Positions 24,448-32,348 of a stretch of 64,000 bases of DNA are shown here, one piece after another; position 1 is the first letter of the stretch, and each line of letters opens with the position of its first letter. The stretch is taken from assembly GCA_964618215.1 (NCBI GenBank), contig CAZTZE010000015.1, positions 12,095 to 76,094 on the forward strand. The letters are read 5' to 3'. The notes below the pieces were generated by a model. It saw only the letters and a list, made by a program, of their open reading frames with translations, made no database searches and had not been told where the DNA came from. The translations under genes and the position numbers were made by a program. This DNA comes from CG2-30-58-95 sp964618215 (GTDB lineage: Bacteria > Chloroflexota > Anaerolineae > Anaerolineales > Villigracilaceae).

Positions 24448-25454
24448 GCCAGAATCTCACTGAATGGCCGCCGTGGGGCGGGCGACTTGACCGGTTCAGC
24501 GTATCCCAATCGAAAGACGTGCTGAGGAATCACGTCTGGATTTGGCAGCAGCTTTGTCATCTGAGCCTTTGTTTCAGGAACGTCCACCGTTGCACTCATG
24601 GGTTGCACACGGATTCCGAGCATCGTAGCCGCTAAGCAGACCCGCTCGAAAACCTGCCCGACCTTGACCTGCGACTCCCGATCATTCACAGTGGAACTGA
24701 GTACTGCCACAAGGGGCGTGCTCATGACTAACCTGGAGTCCATTATGGTTAGCGCAATACTTGGATTCACGTATGGAAAAGTGAATTGCACCAACCTGGC
24801 TATCAGCCGCGGCATGTTGAAAATACCCTGTCCGACCCAGTAGCCGGTTTCTGCGCGAAAAGCGCGGTCTCGCATCATGATGGTATGGCCACGAACGAGC
24901 AAGTCCTTTACTTTCCGCCTGCTTTCCAAATCGTCAATCATATCCAGCCAGATGCCCGGCTCGACGCAGCACTGCTGCAGGCGGTTAGAGTCTTGTTTGG
25001 AAAGAGGTTTCCCGTTGTAATTACTGCGGCTGGTATGCCGGGCAGTGATGGCATGGAACAGGGACGCGTCTCGAAAAGGCGATGGCTGGCCGCCCGGTGT
25101 GAGTTTGACGATGGCCACCAATTCCTCGTGACCCGCTTCAGGGAAATAGGCTACCCGATGCTCATACCCAAAATGCTCAGCGGCGATCAAAAGGTTCTCC
25201 AAGGCACAGCCGACTCCAATATGCAGACTCACCTGGCTCGGATCGCAAACTCTTAGCCAGCGCGTCCTGTCGGCAAAGACCTGAATTTCGTCTTCGCTCA
25301 CCGAGAATTTCCAGGGTTGTGTGTTGTGGCCGGAAGGGGCCAGAATCGCATAGCGGATCAGAAATTCTAGTTTATCGGCGGGACTCCCCTCGTGGGGAAA
25401 GTCCTGCTCCTGAACCTGCCAGGCTTCAAATCTGGTATTACCATTCGTCTTCAT
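24444..25454 (-). CDS. nitroreductase-fold protein of the Acg (Rv2032) type
   Basis: 336 residues. 'LIRYAILAPSGHNTQPWKF' is the FMN-binding opening; 'ITARHTSRSNYNGKPL' and 'VGQVFERVCLAATMLGIRVQPM' follow, with 'HVFRLGYAEP' at the end. Length and order fit the twin-nitroreductase Acg-like family, which binds FMN but often lacks classical activity. The ATG 25454 lies 2 bases behind the merR stop, with AAGGAG formed by the merR end. Confidence 0.82.
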   Translation of the reverse strand: MKTNGNTRFEAWQVQEQDFPHEGSPADKLEFLIRYAILAPSGHNTQPWKFSVSEDEIQVFADRTRWLRVCDPSQVSLHIGVGCALENLLIAAEHFGYEHRVAYFPEAGHEELVAIVKLTPGGQPSPFRDASLFHAITARHTSRSNYNGKPLSKQDSNRLQQCCVEPGIWLDMIDDLESRRKVKDLLVRGHTIMMRDRAFRAETGYWVGQGIFNMPRLIARLVQFTFPYVNPSIALTIMDSRLVMSTPLVAVLSSTVNDRESQVKVGQVFERVCLAATMLGIRVQPMSATVDVPETKAQMTKLLPNPDVIPQHVFRLGYAEPVKSPAPRRPFSEILA

Positions 25455-25456
25455 TT

Positions 25457-26188
25457 TCAATCTCCTTGAAGTGGTGTGGCGCCTGATTTATCCGGGAAAT
25501 GCATCATCTCAAGCGCCGCTTTGCGATACATTTTTGCGTCCAGGGCGGCTTTGAGGTCATCCAATATTTCCTTGACCTGACTGCCCGCGATCGCGCGGCT
25601 GGCGTCTGCGTTGCGAAAAACTTTGTCGCGAATGGTCTGCATCCCTTGTAATAACGCGTCAACATAAGCCTTGAAAAAATCGAGGTCCGCGACTGCCAGC
25701 CCAAGGTCCAGCAATTTCCTGGTAGCGCGGGCGATGCGCAAGTCCAGACCATCATAGCGTTTCCCATCGGGGGTGGCGACGGGCATCAAAATACCCATTT
25801 CTGTCAGGGCTTCGAGAGTCTCCACCGGCAAGCCGGTCATCACCACCGCTTCCATCAGGCTGACCGGTGCGATCTCCTCGCCCGGCCCGGCGGGACGAAA
25901 AATATCTTCCAATGTTAATTTCATATCCTGGATGTCGTTCACGTGTTTCCCTTGCCGTTTTGCATCCATCACCAGTTTGATCACCGAGAGAGGCAGGTAA
26001 CGCTTTTCCTGGAACTCTTTGATGAGCCGGATTTCCTCGACATATTCCGGGCTGTAATAAGCCATGTTGGGAGAGGTCTTCGTGGGTGGGGGGAGCAGGC
26101 CCTCGCGCAGATAATAATGAATAGTCTGGGTGGAGACGCCTGTGGCCTCAGCCAGTTCACCGATACGCATGAGTTTTTGGGTGTCCAT
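25457..26188 (-). CDS. MerR-family regulator with two HTH modules
   Basis: 243 residues. First HTH: 'MRIGELAEATGVSTQTIHYYLREGLLPPP', 'YYSPEYVEEIRLIKEFQEKR'. Second MerR-like module: 'VSLMEAVVMTGLPVETLEAL', 'GKRYDGLDLRIARATRKLLD'. Same layout as the regulator at 6532. ATG 26188 gives the MerR N-terminus directly; a much longer upstream frame has no meaning. First gene of a four-gene operon with Acg-like, SDR and DUF385 proteins, all flavin or nicotinamide redox enzymes. Confidence 0.88.
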   Translation of the reverse strand: MDTQKLMRIGELAEATGVSTQTIHYYLREGLLPPPTKTSPNMAYYSPEYVEEIRLIKEFQEKRYLPLSVIKLVMDAKRQGKHVNDIQDMKLTLEDIFRPAGPGEEIAPVSLMEAVVMTGLPVETLEALTEMGILMPVATPDGKRYDGLDLRIARATRKLLDLGLAVADLDFFKAYVDALLQGMQTIRDKVFRNADASRAIAGSQVKEILDDLKAALDAKMYRKAALEMMHFPDKSGATPLQGD

Positions 26189-26236
26189 CGTTACCTGACC
26201 TTTCTTGATGTATACCTGATTGTAGTTGCATATAGT

Positions 26237-26265
26237 AGTATATAGTAACACTATATACTTGTCAA
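26237..26265 (-). promoter_or_regulatory. MerR operon promoter with perfect palindrome
   Basis: On the minus strand TTGACA (26265-26260), a 17-base spacer and TATACT (26242-26237). The spacer holds a perfect dyad with arms GTATATAGT and ACTATATAC (26238-26258, 3-base centre) reaching into the -10 box. Spacer length is normal rather than the 19-20 of classic MerR-activated promoters. Confidence 0.7.
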
Positions 26266-26289
26266 GGGTAATAAACGAAATTTTGGCAC

Positions 26290-26318
26290 TTGACAACATT
26301 CTCTCTTGGCGATATATT
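26290..26318 (+). promoter_or_regulatory. TetR gene promoter
   Basis: TTGACA at 26290-26295, 17-base spacer, TATATT at 26313-26318. The TetR operator begins 7 bases after the -10 box, over the expected transcription start. Confidence 0.72.
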
Positions 26319-26325
26319 TGCACTC

Positions 26326-26341
26326 GACCGACCGCTCGGTC
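26326..26341. promoter_or_regulatory. TetR operator, site 1
   Basis: GACCGACCGCTCGGTC: perfect 6-bp arms GACCGA/TCGGTC with centre CCGC. It is the exact reverse complement of the site at 27498-27513. Confidence 0.8.
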
Positions 26342-26356
26342 TGGAATGAGGAAAAT

Positions 26357-26929
26357 ATGCCTTCTGATACGCGAGAGAATATCCTGCAAGTTGCCAACCG
26401 GTTGTTCGTGCGCCAGGGGTACACGGCTACCTCCATCCGCCAGATCGCCGCAGAGGCCGGGATTGGAAAAGCCACGATTTACCACCACTTCCCGGATAAG
26501 CAAGCCATTGTGCTGGCGCTGGTTGATCAGAACACAGGGCGAACGCGCCAGGTCTTGGAGGCTGTCAAAGCCGAGACCGATCCGCGCCGCCGCATCGAGA
26601 CAGCCGTCGAAGCCAGTTTGCGTTTTTTCTACGAGTCGGCGGACATTCTCCAAATCGTGCGGCGCGAGGTGCCGGGTGGCCGGACGCAATTCAAATCGGA
26701 ATATGTTTCGTTTTTCCAGGAACACACAACGCTGTTGACCGAAGCGCTGCAACAGGGCATCGAACAGGGATTGTTCCGTCCGGTGGATACAGCCGCGGCC
26801 TCCCGCGTGTTGTTGACCATGATCCAGGGCACATTTGCGCTGGCCTATCTGAGCGGGGAGCGCCTCGAACCGCCGGAAAAGGCAACCGCCTCCCTCCTGG
26901 ATATATTCTTCCGAGGTATTGAAAAGTAG
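26357..26929 (+). CDS. TetR-family repressor
   Basis: 190 residues. N-terminal HTH: 'ENILQVANRLFVRQGYTATSIRQIAAEAGIGKATIYHHFPDK', a textbook TetR recognition region. The C-terminal ligand domain is helical. GAGGAAAAT-ATG. Operators identical in sequence lie ahead of this gene and ahead of the MFS gene at 27531, so it very likely represses both. Confidence 0.93.
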   Translation: MPSDTRENILQVANRLFVRQGYTATSIRQIAAEAGIGKATIYHHFPDKQAIVLALVDQNTGRTRQVLEAVKAETDPRRRIETAVEASLRFFYESADILQIVRREVPGGRTQFKSEYVSFFQEHTTLLTEALQQGIEQGLFRPVDTAAASRVLLTMIQGTFALAYLSGERLEPPEKATASLLDIFFRGIEK

Positions 26930-26933
26930 CGCC

Positions 26934-27458
26934 ATGTTGATTGACCAATTCCTCCCCGATCATGAAATCAGCGCGCGATACGAGACCATCGTTCACGCGC
27001 CGCCCGAGCGCGTGTTTCAAGCCGCGCGCTCTTTGGACGCGAGCGGCTCCCCCATCGTGCGCTGGCTGTTTCGCCTGCGCGGACTGCCCGCCTCCATGCT
27101 ATCGCTGGAAGGGATGCTGAAATTCGGGTTCGTTCTTCTCGGAGAAATGCCCTCCCAGGAACTCGTCTTCGGATTGGTCGGACAATTTTGGTCCCACACG
27201 GCTGGTATCCAACCCATCGCTCCCGAAGATTTTATAGAGTTCGATAAACAAGGTTTTGCCAAAGCCGTCGCCAACGTCTCGTTATCTGAACAGGCAGATG
27301 GGACGACACGCGTCGCCACCGAGACGAGAGTTCTCTGCCTGGGCGAGGCGAGCCGCCGCTGGTTCCGCCTGTACTGGCTGCTGATCGGCCCATTCAGCGG
27401 GTTGATTCGCAAGGAATGGCTACGGATCATCAAACAGCAAGCCGAACAATCGGCGTAG
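26934..27458 (+). CDS. SRPBCC-type lipid/small-molecule binding protein
   Basis: 174 residues. Starts 'EISARYETIVHAPPERVFQAAR', the usual opening strand and helix of the START/SRPBCC fold, and ends with a long helix 'LYWLLIGPFSGLIRKEWLRI'. It begins 5 bases after tetR. Could bind the hydrophobic compound that TetR senses or that the MFS pump exports; that is inference. Confidence 0.65.
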   Translation: MLIDQFLPDHEISARYETIVHAPPERVFQAARSLDASGSPIVRWLFRLRGLPASMLSLEGMLKFGFVLLGEMPSQELVFGLVGQFWSHTAGIQPIAPEDFIEFDKQGFAKAVANVSLSEQADGTTRVATETRVLCLGEASRRWFRLYWLLIGPFSGLIRKEWLRIIKQQAEQSA

Positions 27459-27497
27459 TGCCGGTCTCGATGGCTCTCTTTTTTTATCCCGTTATTC

Positions 27498-27513
27498 GAC
27501 CGAGCGGTCGGTC
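27498..27513. promoter_or_regulatory. TetR operator, site 2
   Basis: GACCGAGCGGTCGGTC, reverse complement of the site at 26326-26341, located 17 bases ahead of the MFS start codon. Confidence 0.8.
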
Positions 27514-27530
27514 TAGCAGAAAGGAAATCC

Positions 27531-28772
27531 ATGACTGAACAGGCAATTTCTCCCACCCAATCGCAATCGCGCGCCGGTTTCATCGCCGCGCTGCAACAGC
27601 CCGCTTTCCTGGTGCTGTGGCTGAGCGAAGCCCTGTCGCTGGTCGGTGACCGGTTGCTCATCGTGGCGCTGGTGATGCTGGTTTACGAGCGCACACACTC
27701 GCCAATCGCTGTAGGCATCCTGATGATGTTCAAGGCCGTCCCATCCCTGCTGATGGGCAGCGTGGCGGGCGTGTTCGTGGATCGTTGGAACCGCAAGTGG
27801 GTGATGGTGGCGTCCAATCTCATCCAGGGACTGCTGGTTTTGCTGATCCCGTTTGCGGATGCGCTCCCCCTCGCCTTCGCGCTTTACCTGGCGATGTCGG
27901 TGGTCAACCAATTCTTCGTCCCGGCGCGGGCGGCAACCATCCCCGACCTCGTTCCGCCGCTGGCATTGATGGCAGCCAATTCGCTCTTCGCGACGGCCTT
28001 CGTCGGCGCGATCGCGGTCGGGCCGGCCATCGGCGGCTGGATCGTGGAACGCTTTGGGATCAACGCGGCTTTCTACGCCGACGCGGCGACTTTCCTCGTC
28101 CCGGCGCTGGCGGTGGGCATGCTGGCGATCCCCCAGGCTCGTCGTTCGCCGGGAAACCGCAAGTTGGGCGCCGACCTGGGCCAGGGATTGGCTTACGCCC
28201 GATCCAGGGCCGACATACTGACTGCCCTGGCCTTGATCGCGGCCGCCTTCCTGGTTATGGGAACAACCAGCGTGCTGGGTGTGATCATCGCCCAGGATAC
28301 GCTTCACGTTGGGGCTGGTGGCTTCGGTTTGATGATGTCCGCCATGGGCGGCGGGATGCTCATCGGGGCGGTCGTCGCCGGTTGGCTGGGCCGAAAAATC
28401 AACCGGGCGTGGCTGGGAGTGGCAGGGATCGTGATCATGGGGCTGGCAACCCTGGCTCTGCCCGCGATCACACAGATCAACCTGGCGATAGCCATCCTGG
28501 TTCTGAGTGGTTTTGGCATGGTCACGGTGCAGGTGTGCAGCCAGACCACGCTTCAATCCACACCCGAAGACCTGCGCGGGCGGGTGATGGGACTGGCGCA
28601 GGCGGTCAACGGCGGCGCTCAATTTTTGGCCACGGCGCTGGCCGGGGTATTGGCCGAGCAGGTGGGCGCCACAGCGGTTTTAATGGGCGCAGGGCTGATC
28701 GCGCTCGTTGCCGGATTTGCGATCACGCTGCAAAAACAAAAAAATCGGCTCATTGGGAATCGGCGTGATTAA
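27531..28772 (+). CDS. MFS efflux transporter
   Basis: 413 residues, 10-12 helices. 'LVLWLSEALSLVGDRLLIVAL', then 'VGILMMFKAVPSLLMGSVAGVFVDRWNRKWVM' is MFS motif A (GxxxDRxxRK), as in MFS_3-type drug and macrolide exporters. 'QSTPEDLRGRVMGLAQ' is the matching loop in the second half. AGAAAGGAAATCC-ATG. Controlled by the TetR site just upstream. Confidence 0.88.
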   Translation: MTEQAISPTQSQSRAGFIAALQQPAFLVLWLSEALSLVGDRLLIVALVMLVYERTHSPIAVGILMMFKAVPSLLMGSVAGVFVDRWNRKWVMVASNLIQGLLVLLIPFADALPLAFALYLAMSVVNQFFVPARAATIPDLVPPLALMAANSLFATAFVGAIAVGPAIGGWIVERFGINAAFYADAATFLVPALAVGMLAIPQARRSPGNRKLGADLGQGLAYARSRADILTALALIAAAFLVMGTTSVLGVIIAQDTLHVGAGGFGLMMSAMGGGMLIGAVVAGWLGRKINRAWLGVAGIVIMGLATLALPAITQINLAIAILVLSGFGMVTVQVCSQTTLQSTPEDLRGRVMGLAQAVNGGAQFLATALAGVLAEQVGATAVLMGAGLIALVAGFAITLQKQKNRLIGNRRD

Positions 28773-28780
28773 AACCTTTT

Positions 28781-28859
28781 GTACACGGATTACACGGAAA
28801 ACACGGATTTTTAAAGGCCTTTTCCGTGTAACTCCGTGAAATCCGTGTCGTCCGTGTAC
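28781..28859. repeat. palindromic 'ACACGGA' repeat element
   Basis: Left arm with GTACACGGATTACACGGA (28781) and right arm ending TCCGTGTCGTCCGTGTAC (28859), with further ACACGGA copies between. The transcript would fold into a long hairpin. This repeat type is widespread in environmental genomes. It separates the MFS gene from the PEP enzyme. Confidence 0.7.
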
Positions 28860-28910
28860 AGAATCACGGCAACTCCCAAAGAGCCGAAAAATCCACATAG
28901 GAGTCATCTC

Positions 28911-31562
28911 ATGCAATTCATCAAATCACTTTCGGAATTAGGATACGCGGACCTGGCGCTGGCCGGCGGCAAAGCAACCAGCCTGGGCGAAATGTCTGGC
29001 GCCGGGTTCCCGGTGCCGCCCGGTTTTTGCGTCACCACGGAGGCCTACCGCGCCTTCGTGACCGTCAACAATCTTCAAGCGGAGATATTGCGCCTGAGCG
29101 CCTCTGCGGAGGCAGATGATCCCGCTTTGCTGGAATCCGCCTCGGGTCAGATCCGCTCGCTCTTCGAGTCCGGAACAATTCCCCCCGATCTCGCCTCCGA
29201 AATTTGCTCCGCCTACGCCCAACTTTCCACTTCCCACTCCCCACTTCCCACTTTAGGCACTTCCCCCGTTGCCGTCCGTTCCTCCGCCACCGCCGAAGAC
29301 CTGCCCGGGGCGTCATTTGCAGGCCAGCAGGACACCTACTTGAATATCGTGGGAGAAGCGGCAGTGTTGGATGCAGTGCGGCGCTGTTGGGCTTCGCTGT
29401 GGACAAGTCGCGCCATCGCCTATCGCCAGCGGGAGGGTATTTCGCCGCAAGACGTGGCGCTGGCAGTGGTAATCCAGCAACTCATACCAGCGGATGCGGC
29501 CGGCGTGCTGTTCACAGCCAACCCGGTCAGCGGGGCGCGTGACGAGGTGGTGATCAACGCCGCCTGGGGACTGGGCGAAGCCATCGTCGGCGGGCTGGTC
29601 ACGCCCGATCACTTCGTCGTTGACAAAACGACAAACTTCGTAAAAGCCAGGCAGATTGCCGATAAGCAGATGATGACCGTCCGCACGCCAAACGGGACGG
29701 AGGAACAGCCCACGCCCGAGGCTCTGCGTTCCGCGCCGGCGATCTCCGAGGCGCAGATCGCAGAACTGACCGGCCTGGCGCGCCGCATCGAAATGCACGC
29801 AGGGCGACCGGTGGATGTGGAATGGGCGCGGCGCGACGGCGCGTTGTTCGTACTTCAAGCCCGCCCCATCACCCACCTGCCGCCCGACCTGATGGGCATG
29901 GAATGGAGCCGCCAGATACTTATCGAGCGTTACCCGGACCCAGTCACGCCGTTCACCTGTTCGGTGATCAACGTCATGCTGCTCATGTCTTTCGAGAAAA
30001 CATTCCTGCTTTTGGGCTTGAATGTACCCGATGGCTTGCCTTTCTTCCGGTTTATCTACGGCAGGCCGTATATCAACCTGACGGCGATGGCGCGCGGATT
30101 CGAGTCGCTGCCTTTTCGCCCTCCAGCGGCTCTCGGCAGTTCAGGAGAAGCACACACCCGACGGCGGCTACCCGGATTGGGGATATTGCCTGTCTTCGGG
30201 AATGTTCTGAAGATCGTTCTCACCTCCCACCGCCAGTGGGAGCGTCTGCTGCCTCCGTTCCTCGCGGCTGTGGAGCAGGAATCGGCGCTGGCCTGGGAAA
30301 CACTGCCCACTGCAGCCATCCTGGAGGGCATCGCCCGGCACGAAGCACAGTCCGCCGCGCTCCTGGCGAATCACACCGCCACCATTATCGCCACCGAACC
30401 GATTGTGCAAATCCTGCAAACGCTCACCCGCGCCTGGTTGGGGGATAAAGACGGGCAGCTTGCCATTACACTGCTCTCCGGTCTCACCGGAAACAAAACC
30501 GTGGAGACCAACCGCGCCCTGTGGCGGCTGGCCGCCTCGACGCGTGGAAACGACGCCTTGAGGCAAGCCATCACCGGGGCAAGAGAAGGCGGCTGGCGCG
30601 AGCCGATCGCGCTGGCCCCCGGCGGTGCGGATTTTCTGGTGGGTTTCGACGCTTTCCTGCAAGCCTACGGCCATCGCGCCCAGGGTTATGATATGGTGAA
30701 ACCAACCTGGCGTGAACGGCCGGACCTGGTCCTGGAACTGCTCCGGCTTTTCCTCGACGACAGCGTGGCAGACCCTGGAGAAGGCGAGGCGCGCAAGGCC
30801 GCCGAGCGAGAAACCGCCGTCCGCGCGGCCCGGCAGCGGCTCTCCCTGCTCAAGCGTTTTCTCTTCGACCGCGTACTGGCCCTGGCCCAAACGTACTTCC
30901 GGCTGCGCGAGAACCAGCAATTCTACATGATGCAGAGCGCTCCCCTGATCCGGCGCACATTGCTCACGTTGGGCCGCCGTTTTCAGGAGGCCGGATTGCT
31001 CTGTCAAATCGAAGATGTATTCTTTCTCGAAAACCAGGAGGTGCGCGCATTGGCGGCGAAGATGGCCGGCCTGCCCACTGACGGACTCCTGCTCCCGGCC
31101 GATTCACGTCATCTCGTGGCCGAACGGCGGGCCGAGTTCGAGCGCAACCGCCAGATCGACGCGCCGCTTCACCTGGGAGGCGAACTCGCCCAGCCGGAGG
31201 CGCAATCCGGCGGGGCGCTGCGAGGCTTCCCTGCCAGTCGGGGCGTCGTCACTGGCAGGGCGCGCCTCGTGCGCGGGCCAGACGATTTTGGAAAAGTCCG
31301 GCGGGGCGAGATCATCGTCGCTCCGGCGACCACCCCGGCCTGGACGCCGCTGTTTGGTGTAGCGGCCGGGCTGGTCACCGAGTTTGGCGGGCTGCTCTCT
31401 CACGCCGGGGTGGTGGCGCGGGAGTACGGCCTGCCGGCGGTGCTGGGCGTGCCTGACGCCATGCGCTTGCTTCAGGATGGCGATGAGATCGAGGTGGATG
31501 GAGAGCGAGGAGAGGTGAGGGTAAAATCGCCTACAATTTTTTCCGCTACCACCCAGCGGTGA
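28911..31562 (+). CDS. rifampin-phosphotransferase-like / PEP-synthase-like enzyme
   Basis: 883 residues. N-terminal PPDK-type ATP-grasp domain, about 1-330: 'GGKATSLGEMSGAGFPVPPGF', 'VAVRSSATAEDLPGASFAGQ', 'ANPVSGARDEVVINAAWGLG', 'DVEWA…LFVLQARPIT'. A long unassigned middle domain (about 335-770). C-terminal swivelling phosphohistidine domain: 'EFGGLLSHAGVVAREYGLPA' with the catalytic His near residue 831. There is no PEP/pyruvate TIM barrel, so it is not a PEP synthase; the layout and length equal rifampin phosphotransferase, which moves a phosphate from ATP to an antibiotic. Start at 28911 by AGGAGTCATCTC-ATG. The MFS/TetR genes upstream fit a detoxification role. Confidence 0.8.
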   Translation: MQFIKSLSELGYADLALAGGKATSLGEMSGAGFPVPPGFCVTTEAYRAFVTVNNLQAEILRLSASAEADDPALLESASGQIRSLFESGTIPPDLASEICSAYAQLSTSHSPLPTLGTSPVAVRSSATAEDLPGASFAGQQDTYLNIVGEAAVLDAVRRCWASLWTSRAIAYRQREGISPQDVALAVVIQQLIPADAAGVLFTANPVSGARDEVVINAAWGLGEAIVGGLVTPDHFVVDKTTNFVKARQIADKQMMTVRTPNGTEEQPTPEALRSAPAISEAQIAELTGLARRIEMHAGRPVDVEWARRDGALFVLQARPITHLPPDLMGMEWSRQILIERYPDPVTPFTCSVINVMLLMSFEKTFLLLGLNVPDGLPFFRFIYGRPYINLTAMARGFESLPFRPPAALGSSGEAHTRRRLPGLGILPVFGNVLKIVLTSHRQWERLLPPFLAAVEQESALAWETLPTAAILEGIARHEAQSAALLANHTATIIATEPIVQILQTLTRAWLGDKDGQLAITLLSGLTGNKTVETNRALWRLAASTRGNDALRQAITGAREGGWREPIALAPGGADFLVGFDAFLQAYGHRAQGYDMVKPTWRERPDLVLELLRLFLDDSVADPGEGEARKAAERETAVRAARQRLSLLKRFLFDRVLALAQTYFRLRENQQFYMMQSAPLIRRTLLTLGRRFQEAGLLCQIEDVFFLENQEVRALAAKMAGLPTDGLLLPADSRHLVAERRAEFERNRQIDAPLHLGGELAQPEAQSGGALRGFPASRGVVTGRARLVRGPDDFGKVRRGEIIVAPATTPAWTPLFGVAAGLVTEFGGLLSHAGVVAREYGLPAVLGVPDAMRLLQDGDEIEVDGERGEVRVKSPTIFSATTQR

Positions 31563-31646
31563 CGAGGGGTTAATTTTTTGCACATCTGATAGATTTGCTT
31601 CATAAGAGCGGGGAGCGAGCGCCAGATAGCTGTGAGTAATTTTCGC

Positions 31647-31976
31647 ACTGGATCTTGTCCAATACTGGCCTGCTACTTGCGCGAGATGGGCGAGGCGCAC
31701 CCGTCGGTAGGGGATGTTCGTTCCATCGGGCATTTTGGAATCCTCGAATTGGTGCGGGATCGTCGCACCAGGCAGCCGATGGCGCCTTTCAACGGAACCA
31801 GCCCGGAGATGGAAACACTGCGCAAAATCCTGCTTGAGCACGGCCTTTTTGTTTCCATCCATTGGCACACCATCCTGATACTGCCCCCTCTGATCATCAC
31901 CGAAGAGCAATTAGCCGAAGGCTTCAACTTGATCGATGAAGCACTGAAGATCACTGATGCGGTGGTTCAAGGCTGA
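31647..31976 (+). pseudogene. class III aminotransferase, C-terminal part
   Basis: About 105 residues beginning 'YLREMGEAHPSVGDVRSIG', then 'LELVRDRRTRQPMAPFNGTS', 'LRKILLEHGLFVSIHWHTI', 'ITEEQLAEGFNLIDEALKIT': the small C-terminal domain of a class III aminotransferase. It has no start of its own and picks up about 30-40 residues beyond where the fragment at 1-486 breaks off. Same strand and family; both likely come from one gene. An internal ATG at 31632 lies in non-native sequence. Confidence 0.85.
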
Positions 31977-32096
31977 GACAGTGGCGTTGAACTAATCATG
32001 CCACTCACCATTCGGTGACGGGAAAAGCCGCCCACCGATTACCTTTACATCAAGGGGAAAAGAGGAAATTGACTGAAATTTACCCGCTGAAGAGTA

Positions 32097-32140
32097 GCCG
32101 GCTGCGAAAACGCTCTTTTCGCGGCCGGTTTTCTTTTCTT
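32097..32140 (+). terminator. terminator hairpin between convergent genes
   Basis: Arms GCCGGCTGCGAAAA (32097-32110) and TTTTCGCGGCCGG (32116-32128), with one bulged base, then TTTTCTTTTCTT. It ends the aminotransferase transcript. The rest of 31977-32348 shows no gene; it has a few short direct repeats only. Confidence 0.65.
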
Positions 32141-32348
32141 GGCAAGCTTCGCCATCCCCGCCAGCACTTTCGTAGCGAAGTTCTACTTTCTCAAAGGAAA
32201 AATGGCGTTCACTATTCGGGCGGATGCACCTGTGCCTGTCTGTCTTGGGGGTTAGGCCAGGGCGCCACAAGTGCGGGCATGGCAGGCGAAGCGGGTGATG
32301 TCTCCGATGGCTGCCACTTTGCATTTCAAGTGAGGGAGACAGTTCCGA

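Noticed and set aside
31560..31646. Possible IS end at the right aminotransferase joint
   Set aside because: Some resemblance to bases 480-515 was seen by eye, but too weak to claim matching ends.
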